A stretch of DNA of 64,000 nucleotides, taken from assembly GCA_963971405.1 (NCBI GenBank), contig OZ020489.1, positions 2,604,001 through 2,668,000 on the forward strand, read 5' to 3'. The notes under the pieces are model-generated. The model was given only the letters and a program-made list of their open reading frames with translations, did not search any database and was not told the origin of the DNA. The DNA is from Psococerastis gibbosa. Its lineage: Eukaryota > Arthropoda > Insecta > Psocodea > Psocidae. The position numbers were made by a program, and so were the translations under genes. Positions 1 to 10,835 of this stretch are shown here, one piece after another (within the stretch, counting starts at the first letter, position 1; every line of letters starts with the position of its first letter).

Positions 1-739
1 TTCTATGTAGCATGTCCTCTTAATTCAAGCTCACACAGTAACAACTGTTACAATATAAGTATTAAGCATGTCTGAGCTTGACCATTCGCACTTGTAGTCA
101 TGACATAGACATGAGCCAACGCAACGGCTAGAAATTCATTCGCAAACAATGCCAATATTGTCCAAAACGATGGGGCCGTTTGCAGGGTAATGGGTCACTA
201 CAAGCAGGCTTACTTGCATAAATAAAAACTTTAAATGTATGCAAATAGCCTCAAACCTCTAATGAGCTCGTTCTTCATTATAATCAATTCTATCCACAAT
301 CACTAACCAACCAAAGTCACAAATGAATTGCAAAACACACTCCCTGGCCAGCAAAACGCCAAGATTATAAACAAAACCCGCAATTACCCGCACCAGTTCG
401 TATTTCCATAGAACGGAAACTGGACCATCAAGATGAAACCATCAAGATGAAACCATCATGATTGCTCAAGATCATCTCGACTAACATCATTTCGAGTACA
501 AACCACCCGTCGGTTATTATACCTCAACGAGAAAGAAAAGTGACATCTCGAGACTCGAGTCTCGAATATACGGAAGACTCTCGAAACCTATTAGCTATTG
601 CATCAACATTTCATCTTATAGAGTTCTATGTAGGAGAGATGATTCATTCGCTTCTCGCCATAAATCCATATTTTTAAATTTCTGGGGGCACTCGCCACCC
701 ATCTTATGTCCAGCCAGTGAAATACGCACCATACATTAT

Positions 740-1045
740 ATTGCAGTATTATATGGTAAATAACACTGAAATTAAATTAACTTTGGTTGACAAGATAACC
801 TCCTCGTTATAACCGAAAATTAGATGATATAGAAAAAATGGGCTTGGCGGAATTCGAACCCACGAATCGGGGCCCCGGTAATAACAGTTGATATAATATA
901 TCGTCTACTTAATACGAGCATATAAGTTGAGGATATACTGTATATCAACTGTTTTTGTGGGACTTGTGAACGAGCGGTTAAGACGACGCCCCGGTAAGGC
1001 ATCGATCGTGGGTTCGAATCCTGCCCAGCCTAGTTTTTCAATATC
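740..1045. mobile_element. tRNA-like inverted-repeat element, copy 1
   Basis: The left side carries the complement of a tRNA 3' half (GGCGGAATTCGAACCCACGA). The right side, about 960-1031, carries a degraded tRNA-like unit with AACGAGCGGTTAAGACG and GTGGGTTCGAATCCTGCC. The left flank TAACCTCCTCGTTATAACCG is shared with the copy at 20120. The tRNA-like arms are inverted relative to each other. Confidence 0.6.
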
Positions 1046-2394
1046 CACTCATTTTCTGTTAAATACGCACCAGATTTAAAAAATATTTTTGGAATGGAAT
1101 ATCCCATATCCCTTATATAGAACTTTAATTTAATGAAATTTGATAATGTGTATGCCATGCAGGGGCTGTCATTTTAGTTTGTAACCAGACAAGTAAAAAA
1201 TCCATTTTTAAGGTTCAGTGACACGAAATTTAGCAGGGTACTTATTTCACAGTACAGGCCATTCCCAACATGCGTTACCAATGAATTACCCATGTCATTT
1301 AACAAAGGGATAGTTGGACATACATTGCCGGTTGTACTAATAGTCTTTTGAGATAGGGGTCTCAGCTCTTCATTAAGGATAAAGGTCTTCAAAAAAGGAG
1401 TACGAGTGATGTCCAGGGCGTGCAATAGGCAACAAGGTGTAAGTAGATACGCAAGAACGTAGGCTACCCCGAAAATAAGAAAAAAACATTTTCATTGCCC
1501 TGGCCTTAAACGTGCCCTTAGCGGCCAATTGCTTAAACTACACACTTTGCTATATCATGTAAGACAAATGTGGAAAAAAAATCTGAAAATATTCTATGAC
1601 AAGCCAATCGTCAAGCTGAGAAAGTTCACACAGTTCAGAGAGATATTCCAAACTAGATAGTGTGGATCTGTGTATAACTTATGTACCCTATATTCACTTT
1701 TTTTCTTCAAATTATGTCACAGTTCCGGTGCTTGAGATGTCTTGATTACTATTTAATAACAGTTCCTGACTCGGTCGCATGGTGGGGGACCCTTGACTGT
1801 CTTCAGCTTATGTCTTAACTAGTGAACAATGATGATTGTATCATCGCGCATTTGTTCTTTTGTTTTTGTCAAGTTTTTGTTGGTGAAAAGAGGGTTTGCA
1901 ACTGTGCTGAGTAACGATGAAGAGTTGTGATTGGAATGATTGGACCAGCAGTCACGTGATGCAGCGATCCATCGAGTTCAATTAGGCTTCGTGAGGTGTT
2001 CAAATGGCAGATCTCTCTACCTACTGTATTAGTATATACTATATCCTATACATAATTATGTACGTATAATATTATACTATATAGTATGTGTATAGACTGC
2101 ATATTAGTAGTATTAAACGACAATCGGGCTATAATTTTTTTTAAACCAAATGAGATGTAAATGTCCTGAACATATACAATGAATAACCGTACACAGCCAA
2201 TTCAAGTCAGCCATTACTAAATTTCTGAAGGAAAATTACAGCACAATATTAACAATAATAAAAACCTAATAATATACCATAAAACTTCCTTTTAAAGTTA
2301 AAAATTTTCTTTTAAATTCATAAAATACTTTCTCTAATTATTACATTGTCATCAATCATCGTTTATAATAAATTAGTTTAACACTAAGCATACT
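1046..2394. other. No gene found
   Basis: AT-rich sequence with many stops in all frames. A TATA/ATTATA-rich block lies at 2030-2110. I see no splice-bounded exon or clear repeat. Confidence 0.5.
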
Positions 2395-2630
2395 TAGTTA
2401 ATTATAATTAATTTTAGTATAAGGTCAGTTTAGTTTAGTCTAGTTAGAAGTTCGTAGATCACGTAGTGTTAGTTTTTATTCTTAATTCAATAATTTATAT
2501 TTTTAAGTTTCAATAAATCAAGGGTTCAGCGCGGGTTTATCCCTTACAGCCCTTACCATGAAAAAATGTAATAATGTAAAAATCTATTGTATTGAAGGAA
2601 ATAAATAAAATATTGTATTGTATTGTAGAT
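2395..2630 (+). repeat. LINE-type 3' UTR with (TATTG)n tail
   Basis: GTTTAGTCTAGTTAGAAGTT leads to AGGGTTCAGCGCGGGTTT and CCCTTACAGCCCTTACC. It ends AATAAATAAAATATTGTATTG with a pentamer tail. This looks like a truncated non-LTR element 3' end; there is no coding part. Confidence 0.4.
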
Positions 2631-3282
2631 ATAAATGAGATGTCATAATGTACAATAAACGTTCCTCTACATTCTATATTATATAATAATATAATACAAA
2701 TATAATGTAATAATTTACAGCATTATAACATGTCAATAGTTTCAGTTTAATATATCGTGTCACTAACACCCTAACACCCCATAGCCTTCCAAGGGCGGTT
2801 TTGATCGCACGTATTTAGTGCACAACTGACCACGACTGGCTGCAGGCTCACCTGTTTCGTCTAGACCTGTCTGCTTCAGACCAAACCCCACTCTGCCTCA
2901 GCGGACGCACGGATACTGCCCATCTATACAAGGGTAGAACCTGCGTTCTCACAACCTGATCATTATGAGCTTAACTAACAGAAGAGATCTGAAAGCCTAG
3001 TATGTGATGGGCGATAGTCTGTTGGAAGGGGCACATACAGTAACTACCGGCCGGAGCAGTTTAAATTTAAACAGTTCCATTGTCAATAAAACGTATATCT
3101 CAATAACAATAGAAACGTTGCAACAGCTAGGCTATAAATGTTGTCAACTGGTCGTAAAGCTGTAAACTGTCTCGAGAAATAGTTGGGGAGAATTCTCTTG
3201 AAAATAAGCTCTGCTTCTTGAGCCTGTTGATACGTTTCTGTACTTGGTTAAGTCATGCTTTCGACTGATTTATTGTGTCAAT

Positions 3283-3440
3283 GGTAAGCTAGCCTCAGCT
3301 TGTCCATTATTGCTTGTAGCCGGTGTAGGTTGACATCGACGACTTATGCCAGTTTGCCAATGGGCCATTGGCAATGGCCAATAATTCTTACGGAAACACA
3401 ACAAAAAATGTTCGAAAACCATAGGGCCGTCGGCAGTGGA
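3283..3440 (+). repeat. Dispersed repeat (CCATTGG / TTGCCAATG family)
   Basis: It contains CTTGTCCATTATTGCTTGTAG, GGTTGACATCGACG, CAGTTTGCCAATGG and CTTACGGAAACA. Related, often inverted, copies lie at 61-185, 18118-18185, 24580-24760, 37310-37380, 47740-47830 and 49690-49845. No ends or tail are defined, so the class is unknown. Confidence 0.5.
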
Positions 3441-3622
3441 CAAGTGCTACATAGGCCTACGTTCATAAAGAGTCCTTCAGGACATTATTTATTTATTTAT
3501 GAGCCTATTTTCATTTTAAGATTAACTAAGATATTAATGAGATAAATTAAGTTAGTTAACATTTTTAAGAAACGGCCAGGGGAAACCCTAATGAATGTCT
3601 AAATTCAAATGTCATAGGAAAT

Positions 3623-3886
3623 GAAGAACCAGTAGAATCCGGGCTGATGGGCTGTGGTCGAATTGAAAGTGAACTTCCAAACGTTTCGTCAACATCTGCT
3701 GTCGACATCTTCAGTGACGCTGCGTATACTTCAACCTTCGAAGTCTACGCAGCGCCACTGAAGATGTCGACCGCAGATGTTGATAAAACGTTTGGAAGTT
3801 CACTTTCAATTCGACCACGGCCCATCAGCCCGGATTCTACTGGTTCTTCATTTGACTCCGGCCGTGAAATCCTTTGCAGTTATATC
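3623..3886. mobile_element. Palindromic element with 12-bp target duplication (copy 1)
   Basis: GTCATAGGAAAT occurs at 3611-3622 and 3887-3898. The 264-base element is a near-perfect palindrome: the half from GAAGAACCAGTAGAATCC inward is mirrored on the right, then followed by a unique end CTCCGGCCGTGAAATCC. Each arm holds CACTGAAGATGTCGACC and CAGATGTTGAYRAAACG, resembling a hammerhead core. A 97-codon open frame across it is a shadow of the palindrome. The longer, roughly 12-bp duplication argues against hAT or Harbinger and for a retro-type insertion. Confidence 0.75.
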
Positions 3887-4429
3887 GTCATAGGAAATAA
3901 CCATCTATCGTTGGCATGTATACAATTCAGTGTTAACTAGTCAATTCATTAGGGGAGGCGACACGCCCCCCCCCCCCCTAGCAATTTGCACCTCCCTAGC
4001 TGCGCCCATGTATAATATATATTTTAAGGGTTACTCGTATACAAACAAATTAATGAATGTATATCCGAAGTTGCTACTAATATTAGTGCGTGGCTAAGCA
4101 TAGGTTCAACACCGCCAAATATTGGTTATTATTTTAAAATTCCGTAATAAATTAAAAAATTTATGCGTATTCATGGACTCTATATATAAGACGAGGGGTC
4201 GGTTAGATATTGTTCAATCAGCTCCTTGGTAGAAAATAATTCACTACTGTAATTCTAACATCATATGGAGGTCTACCTGTAAATGAGTGCAGTATTTTCT
4301 TACATCATATTTTAGTTTTCTTAGTAGTTTTGATTTATTACTATAATTTATTATTGAACATTTGCAAAATTTAACAGCGCCTGCGCACTTGAAGGATAAA
4401 TTTTAAGAACGGTTTAATGAAATTTAAAG

Positions 4430-5370
4430 CGTTTAAATAGGACCTGAGTATGTTTGGCGGATTCCTGGGGTTCTAAGGAAAATGTAGATACCCCATATGT
4501 GTAGTTTGGTTCACGCAGGACCTTGTTACAGGCACAATACCACCTTAGCCTGATCCCACCAGACAATTTTCTTTCTTTCTTTCTTTCTTAGCGGAAGCAT
4601 TTAAATAGAGTATGTTTGGCGGATTTCTGAGGCTGTAAGGACAATGTAGATGTTAAGTGTTCTTTTGTCCACGCAGGACCAATATCTACAGGTATAAATA
4701 AACTACTTCTAACTGACTAATATTGATGAATTTTTTTTAAATAGTTAATACGACACGATTATGTTTGGCGGAATCGTGGGGTTGTAAGAAAAATGTAGAT
4801 ACCCCATATGTGCAGTTTAGACCACGCAGGACCTCATTACAGACACAAACCCACATTAGTGGAATAAAATGAGTGAAATCTGAAGCATTTAAATCGAGTA
4901 TATTTGACAAATTCCTGGGGTTGTAAGCAAGGCCGTAGCCAGGAATTTTTTCGGGGGGGGGGGGGTTTCAGAAATTTTATTGGATATTACATAGTAGTTT
5001 CTATTTTCCTCTCAAAATCCGATGCTATCTAGTGGCAAGCCATTTCATTTCGGGGGGGGGGGGGTTGAACCCCCATGAACCCCCCCATGGCTACGGCCTC
5101 TGTTGTAAGGACAATGTAAATACCCCTTATGTGTTTATGTGTAGGTTTGTCCACGCAGGACCTTTTTACAGGTACACAACTTTAGCTGAATAATTTAGGT
5201 GAAATCGAAAGCATTTAGATAGGACATGAGAAGGTTTGACGGATTCCTGGGGTTATAAGAAAAATGTAGACTATATATAAACATATACGAGTAAATGTGT
5301 GTAGTTTGGTCCCCACAGGTTCTTATTACCAGTACAAAACCACCTTAGAAGAATAATTTAGGTGGGATCA
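4430..5370. repeat. Degenerate tandem array of five ~150-base units
   Basis: Units start near 4449, 4611, 4760, 4899 and 5230. Each contains a version of TATGTTTGGCGGATTCCTGG, then GTTGTAAGRAAAATGTAGAT, then CCACGCAGGACC. Spacings are about 162, 149 and 139; the last, 331, becomes 149 once the 182 bases of the hAT insertion and its duplication are removed. The first unit is followed by a CTTT run. Function is unknown; I see no reading frame shared by the units. Confidence 0.8.
4928..5101. mobile_element. Small hAT-like MITE inserted in a tandem array
   Basis: The ends CAAGGCCGTAGCCAGGAA and (reverse complemented) AGAGGCCGTAGCCATGGG flank a 174-base body with two long G tracts. GTTGTAAG is duplicated exactly at 4920-4927 and 5102-5109. 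The host word GTTGTAAGG is part of each unit of the surrounding array, so the insertion point is clear. Confidence 0.82.
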
Positions 5371-6384
5371 GTAATAAATATAAATTAGTAATATACCTTT
5401 TGGCTCTCAGTTTGCGTATTCCTTTACGATAAGTAAAGCTGGTGCCGCACAGCACACTACCAACAACCGCACAGCACCATGCACTGATACCGACTGACTG
5501 ACTGAGAACCTGTACCTGCGGACGGATGGGCACCAAAGAAGCGTGCGACCAAAGATGTTGTACCACATGGTACCTAGGTTGTCGACAATGCCAACATACC
5601 AGAGAACTATAGTATCTAGAGAAGGGTTACCAATGGCTCAAATGGATGAGTCCATTCAACCATAACTAGACCTGCAATAGTAGCCTATATCGTTTACAAT
5701 GTTCAGTGTAATTTTATAGTTAATTCTGCCGGAGGCTAGTGACTAAGGGAGTTCAGCATTCAAAACTGTAGCCATCAGCATCTTTTTACTTTTTATATGG
5801 GAAGAGCATGCTTTATTATTGATTAGAGTTATAGATTACCCTTGTGACTTTACGAAAACCTGTCTTAACCAAAATAATTTCCGAGTACGGGGAAAGGCGG
5901 GACCAGTCAGCTGGCAGCCTATTATATTTTGTGGTATAGGGCCATAGGGGAATTTAGCTCTCTGAGAGAGGACTAGCTATATAGCGGATGTCTCGGATAG
6001 AGTTGAAATATTTAATAAATAAGATTTGTCGTATAGAGTATATGCCCGACGGGGGCATCATTATTTAAAAGGGGGGGGGGGTAAGATGACAGTTAGGTTG
6101 ATTTTAAATTTTCCTTACGGTACCTATTGCTCTTTCCCTTTGTTAAACAAGTTCCAGGGTAAATTTAGGATATTTTCCAATAGGAGGAGGGGGGAATTGC
6201 CACCTCTGGGACCCTAAATGAGTTAAACAAATTTAATTGTACATGAATAAAAGGGGCTTTATTAGATTGCGACTACCTCTTGTTTCTGCGGGGATCAAAA
6301 TTAGGTATGGTTAGTAGTTTAGTTTTAGGTTTAGTATTGGTTAAACCCAGACAAGAAGATAGGTATCCACAGCTCAGTCAATCA
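5371..6384. other. No gene found
   Basis: There are short open frames only, without recognisable protein similarity. A 10-base G tract lies at 6070. No repeat copy elsewhere in the window was spotted for most of it. Confidence 0.45.
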
Positions 6385-6575
6385 ATAATTCGGCAGTTTG
6401 TGACCGAGGGTAAGCGGGTGGTTCTCACCATAAGCTAAGCAGTGCCTGCGATTCTGCTGTCAGTCCTGCCTTTTATATTGTTCATTTGATTTGTTTTCCA
6501 ATATTTTATGTTGCAACCCGGCTCATTCACCCACATAGAAAATAAAGACAATTGTAATTCTTTCTTTCATATTTC
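6385..6575 (+). repeat. Possible LINE 3' UTR
   Basis: It contains GGTTCTCACCATAAGC and CAGTGCCTGCGATTCTGC and ends ACCCACATAGAAAATAAAG followed by a TTCTTTCTTTC tail, matching the end of the 30361 family. The 69-codon ORF at 6508 is not convincing. Confidence 0.4.
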
Positions 6576-6709
6576 TTCTGACCATCTTTGTCATTTCCTT
6601 ATACACATTTCCACCCACGTTTCACTGCCAACGGCCATATTTAGCTTACGGTTAGGCACCATTTATACTATTTTATTATGGCTGGCTAAACCGCTTGTTT
6701 TGTATGAAA

Positions 6710-7105
6710 TGAAATGAAATGAAATATCGTCTTTATTTTCAGGCGAGCTTTAGCCCAGAAGGGCTACTCTTCCAGCTAACCTTCACAATTTTTTGTTTAC
6801 ATTAAATTTTTTTGATCAAAGATCGTTTTCCTGTAAAAAAAAAAAAAAGATAGCCTAAACATAAGAAAAGAAAAATTCATGCACTCACTCATTTACTCGC
6901 ACACAACATTCCCCAGAAACTGATGGCAGGCTGCCTTAAATCTCCCCAAGCTGCTCTCGGTCCTTGTTTCGTCAGTCAGGGAATTCCAAAGTTGTACACC
7001 AATATTGGGGCATAACACACAATCCATAGGCTCTAGCCATTCTCGGTCCTTGCAGCCGCATACGTACGATAGCACGCGAATTTCACTATACACGGGCTGC
7101 ACGCC
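6710..7105 (-). pseudogene. LINE C-terminal remnant with (ATTTC)n tail
   Basis: The minus strand encodes GVQLWNSLTDETRTESSLGR and FKAACHQFLG, the G..LWNSLP.E.R...S...FK pattern of LINE C-termini. After it, TTCGCTAAAGC-like sequence leads to AATAAAGACGATATTTCATT and the pentamer tail. Confidence 0.65.
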
Positions 7106-7109
7106 AGAT

Positions 7110-7873
7110 ACCCCGAGCTATGGTCTTTCATGGTTCATAATTACAGAGTAACATATTTATTTTATACTCTCTATAATGACTGAAAGTAAATCTTAGCGTA
7201 CAATATTTAGATGAGTCGCGTGCGCCTGGCAACGGCCATGACTTTCAGGATCAAGTCTCATGAAAGGAGTCCGCAGAATCCTGCACAAATACACTGTTTT
7301 AGAATGTCACGTTAGGACTATACTTATTATCTTGGGTAGTCTAGTTGGTGAAGATCTATAAGATGTAAGGATGTAGTGTCGGGTTTGGCCTTGTGGGAGC
7401 CCGTTGGCCGGAATTGTGTGGGGCTGTTTCAGGGGTTTTAGTCACCCTTAGACGAATATTATATTAATTATAATTATTAATATTAATTATTTTAATAAAA
7501 ACAATTATAAAATTGAGACACAGGATGCAAAATAGAATAGAATAAGGCGATTAATCATTAATGTCATGGCAGGTTCCAATTTCCCGCCAAATATTTCGAC
7601 AAGTTTGTTTCCTCTACTTTTTTGTTTTTGTTATTTAATCTCCTGCAATGCTGGATTTTGTGGGGGTCCCTTTTTGTGGGGGTTCTGGGGCCATAGCCCC
7701 CCTGGTCCCATAGCCAAACGTGGCACTGCATTTCAATATCAACGGGGTTCAAACGGGGGTGGCTTACGGTACTAGACTATTATTGACATTTCCAGGTAGG
7801 TACCTTATCCTTGACCTGCATAGCACTTCTCACTACTATATTATTTTTATTTAAGAGGATAGGCTATGTCAGG
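7110..7873. other. No gene found
   Basis: It contains a TTAATTA-rich stretch at 7450-7500 and a G/C-rich scrap near 7660-7710 (GGGGGTCC, CATAGCCCCC) that may be a decayed hAT end. The overlapping short frames on both strands do not look coding. Confidence 0.45.
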
Positions 7874-8086
7874 ACATGTATAGTAGTGGTACGGACTCTG
7901 ACTTTCACCCGAAAAGTTGTTGGTTCGAGTCCCACACTAGCTACATTTTCTGGCCATGCTTCTGAGGGTATGTAAAGCGGGCCTTCCTAGTTGAGTGTAA
8001 GAGAGGGCTTTATAGCCCTAACTCCGCTAGGTTGGCTTAGTAATAGAAACAATAAAAAGCCCTTATTTATTTATTTATTTATTTAT
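7874..8086 (+). mobile_element. tRNA-derived SINE (GGTTCGAGTCC B box, TTTA tail), copy 1
   Basis: The head has an A-box-like TAGTAGTGGTACGG and the B box GGTTCGAGTCCCACAC. The body includes GGCCATGCTTCTGAGGG and TTGAGTGTAAGAGAGGGC. The 3' end is AGCCCTTATTTATTTATTT. These are the marks of a polymerase III SINE with a (TTTA)n tail. Other copies lie at 18186, 22041, 23873, 48426 and 60565. Confidence 0.78.
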
Positions 8087-8465
8087 GTAGAACATTGGCA
8101 CCCTAAAATTAAATACTTTTCATATTTTTTTTTCAATTCATTAAAAAGTCAGCAAGTTATTAAAAATTTGGCTCATTTAAGTTGTAGAAGACTATTTCGT
8201 GCATCATATAGTATAATCGAGTATTTTTACTTTTCGGTTTTGTAGTTTTTCCAAAAATCCCAGATTACGCGAAATATTTAGTCCCCACTGGTATTTATGA
8301 AAGATATAAGGTACCAAAAATTTAAAATTTCCTATTTTATGATGCATGAAGTAGTCTTCTACAACTTACATGAGCCAAATCTTAAATAACTAGCTTTTTA
8401 AATAAAATTAATTAAAAAATAAAAAGACAATAAAAACAACAAATTTTGGGGTGCTAATTTTCTAC
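8087..8465. mobile_element. Inverted-repeat element next to a SINE tail
   Basis: The left arm starts GTAGAACATTGGCACCC and the right arm, reverse complemented, GTAGAAAATTAGCACCCC. Further in, TTGTAGAAGACTA is mirrored by TAGTCTTCTACAA. The arms are about 150 bases. Related partial sequence occurs at 25970-26030. No target duplication is clear. Confidence 0.6.
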
Positions 8466-8875
8466 GTACCATGTCTTCTTAAGAGCCTTACCGTTTTTTG
8501 TACGAAGTAGATTTTCGGTCGTAATCGTCAAAAATAGCCGTTAAATTAGCATAAATGCTCCTTCCATTCGATATTTGAGATGTAGTCTTCACTTACACCA
8601 ATTGGCCACAGTTCTTGAACTGTCACACCAATAGTTTTTTGTGCAAATCAAATTGGTTCCAAAAGTACATAATACAATCAAAATTACAACTTAACATTTA
8701 AAAACTGAGTTATTTCACTGAGAGTTCATTATCTGCCTAGTAAGAACTTTAAAAGATCTATTAGATACGTGGGGGAAGGGTAGTCTAACTGTCGAAAATA
8801 GTTAGTCAACTCAAAAAATGCATAAAGGCTTCCACATTTTCGTTGGTAATATCAGCAGCCTCATCATGGCGATCA

Positions 8876-9006
8876 TAATACCGGTATTTATTTAATCCCC
8901 TGGTATTAAAAATGTAAACAAACAAATTTTGAATAGCACTTTCCATTATAAAATTATCTTGTTTACATTTTTAATACCAGGAGATTAAATAAATACCGGT
9001 ATTATA
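8876..9006. mobile_element. Short MITE with ~46-base arms
   Basis: The arm ATAATACCGGTATTTATTT, continuing through CTGGTATTAAAAATG to GTAAACAA, is mirrored by the right arm with very few mismatches around a 36-base loop. It is the strongest short hairpin in this part of the window. Exact ends and target duplication are uncertain. Confidence 0.65.
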
Positions 9007-9237
9007 ATCGCATGATCAGGCTGCAGGTAGGCCTATACATACTAATACAAGTGTAGTAGTTATAGTAAATTTCTTTTCCTGAGATCTAGAAATGAAAAAT
9101 GAAAAATGGGAATTTATCGATTTTGTCTTCGATGGGTTCCGAAACCACTGATCAGATTGTCATGAAACTTTGGCAGGGTGCTCTGATGGCGCTCTCGAAG
9201 TTTATAACAAAAATAATAACGGTATATTAAATTAATA

Positions 9238-9400
9238 TAGCATACTTACTTACTTAACGTGTCCGAGCCTAGGACACGTTGTTGTCGCTTGACCCGGTGG
9301 TGGAAGGATTGGCCGACGGGGTAATTCCCGCCGTTACCAGGGACGCCCGATCGCCCATAAGCGCAATCTTCGGGGAGGCTCCTTCCATGTCCCCAATATA
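9238..9400 (-). repeat. LINE 3' end with (TAAG)n tail
   Basis: The minus strand runs from GGGGACATGGAAGGAGCC through GGTAACGGCGGGAATTACC and GACAACAACGTGTCCTAGG to TTAAGTAAGTAAGTATG. The simple tail and lack of coding sequence suit a 5'-truncated LINE or LINE-dependent SINE. Confidence 0.55.
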
Positions 9401-10835
9401 GCATCAACATTGAATATATAGCTAAAAAATCAAAAATTAATAAAATTATATAAACATACAAGTGTGGAACGGGGAAGTAGGCGATAAACTTTAGCTCCGC
9501 TTAATTAATATTAATTAATCTCTAATTTATGCGTTATAGATTTCGAGTTATTACATGTTACACAATAAAAATACTTATTGTGGGTTAGTTCCAGCATAGA
9601 AGAAATTAGGTTGCTGATAGGAAGTCAGGTCCGGCCCCCAGGCATTGATGCATTTACTAACACAGATGGTTGCACTTGCACTTGTCAGAATCATACCTTA
9701 TTCTGCGTTACATGTCATACTTATAAACATCAGGTTTCAATGCCTTATTTTGTGTTACATGTCATATATGTCTGCACATCAGATACAGGTTCGTTTTCAG
9801 GTACCAATTCTGGCGGTGTTGCATTCATGCCATGTCCGTTCCATTCTGATTCAGATATTACTTGGAAAAGTGAAGTGCGGATGGCACCTAGGTTGTTATT
9901 TGGCTTATTGCAATAGAGGCCTACTACGGTTCGATTCCTAAGGTAACCTTAGGGTTCGCATTGTGTCCCATTTGCTCAGGTATCTATAGATGACATCTAT
10001 GTTAACCTCTAAATCAATCAATCAAATATAAAATTGTCTCAAATTATGTACTGTTTGAATAATTATACGATTTATGTATTTATTTATTTATATCAATCAA
10101 TTTTAATATCCCAGTACAGTAATACCAGTGGCGTAAATAACACCCCCGCAACCCCCGCGGCGCGGGGGGGGGGGGCGCAGCATTGATGGGGGCGCACTTG
10201 CGTTCCCAAAAATAATAAGATAATTTAGAAATCTACGTACCTAATTAATAAAAATTTGTATGAAATATCAATTTGTTATCCAAGGTGACTACAGTAAAGT
10301 TATGAAATTAGGAACTTCATCTCATTTAAAACAAAAAAATTTCTTTCGCGCCAATACTACCCTTCACCAGTGGCAGCAGAATGCACTAGGTACCAGCAAA
10401 ACCAGACAGCGGCTGGTACGTTTTCCATTACTATTTTATTATTTATTCTACAAACTTTTTTTCCTATTCCACCAAGACCGTAGGCAAGGGGGGCTTATTG
10501 GGCATCCGCCTCCCCCCCTCCCCCACAGAACTGATGAGTTGAGAATTAAATGCATCTAGTACGGTAACATGAATATGTCTTCCTCTGTAAATTATAAGCT
10601 TTACTGCTGTTAAAATCGTAAAACTCCACTATTTCGGGCCTAATTTAAAAAAAAAAAAAATCCGGGGGAGACACCCGGGCCCCCCTGTCTTCTGTAATAT
10701 GTATAAGCATTCCTTTGTAAGTTTTGTAAAAATCTATACTTTACTGCTGTTAAAATGCGTAACACCCCAATATATTACACTCACATTTTCACATTTTTTC
10801 CCGGGGGGAGACTCCCCCTGTGGATTACGTGCAAT

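Noticed and set aside
3647-3940. 97-codon ORF
   Set aside because: It reads through both arms of the palindromic element and out into flanking DNA.
4430-5370. CRISPR array
   Set aside because: Units are about 150 bases and diverged throughout, without short identical repeats and unique spacers; the genome is eukaryotic.
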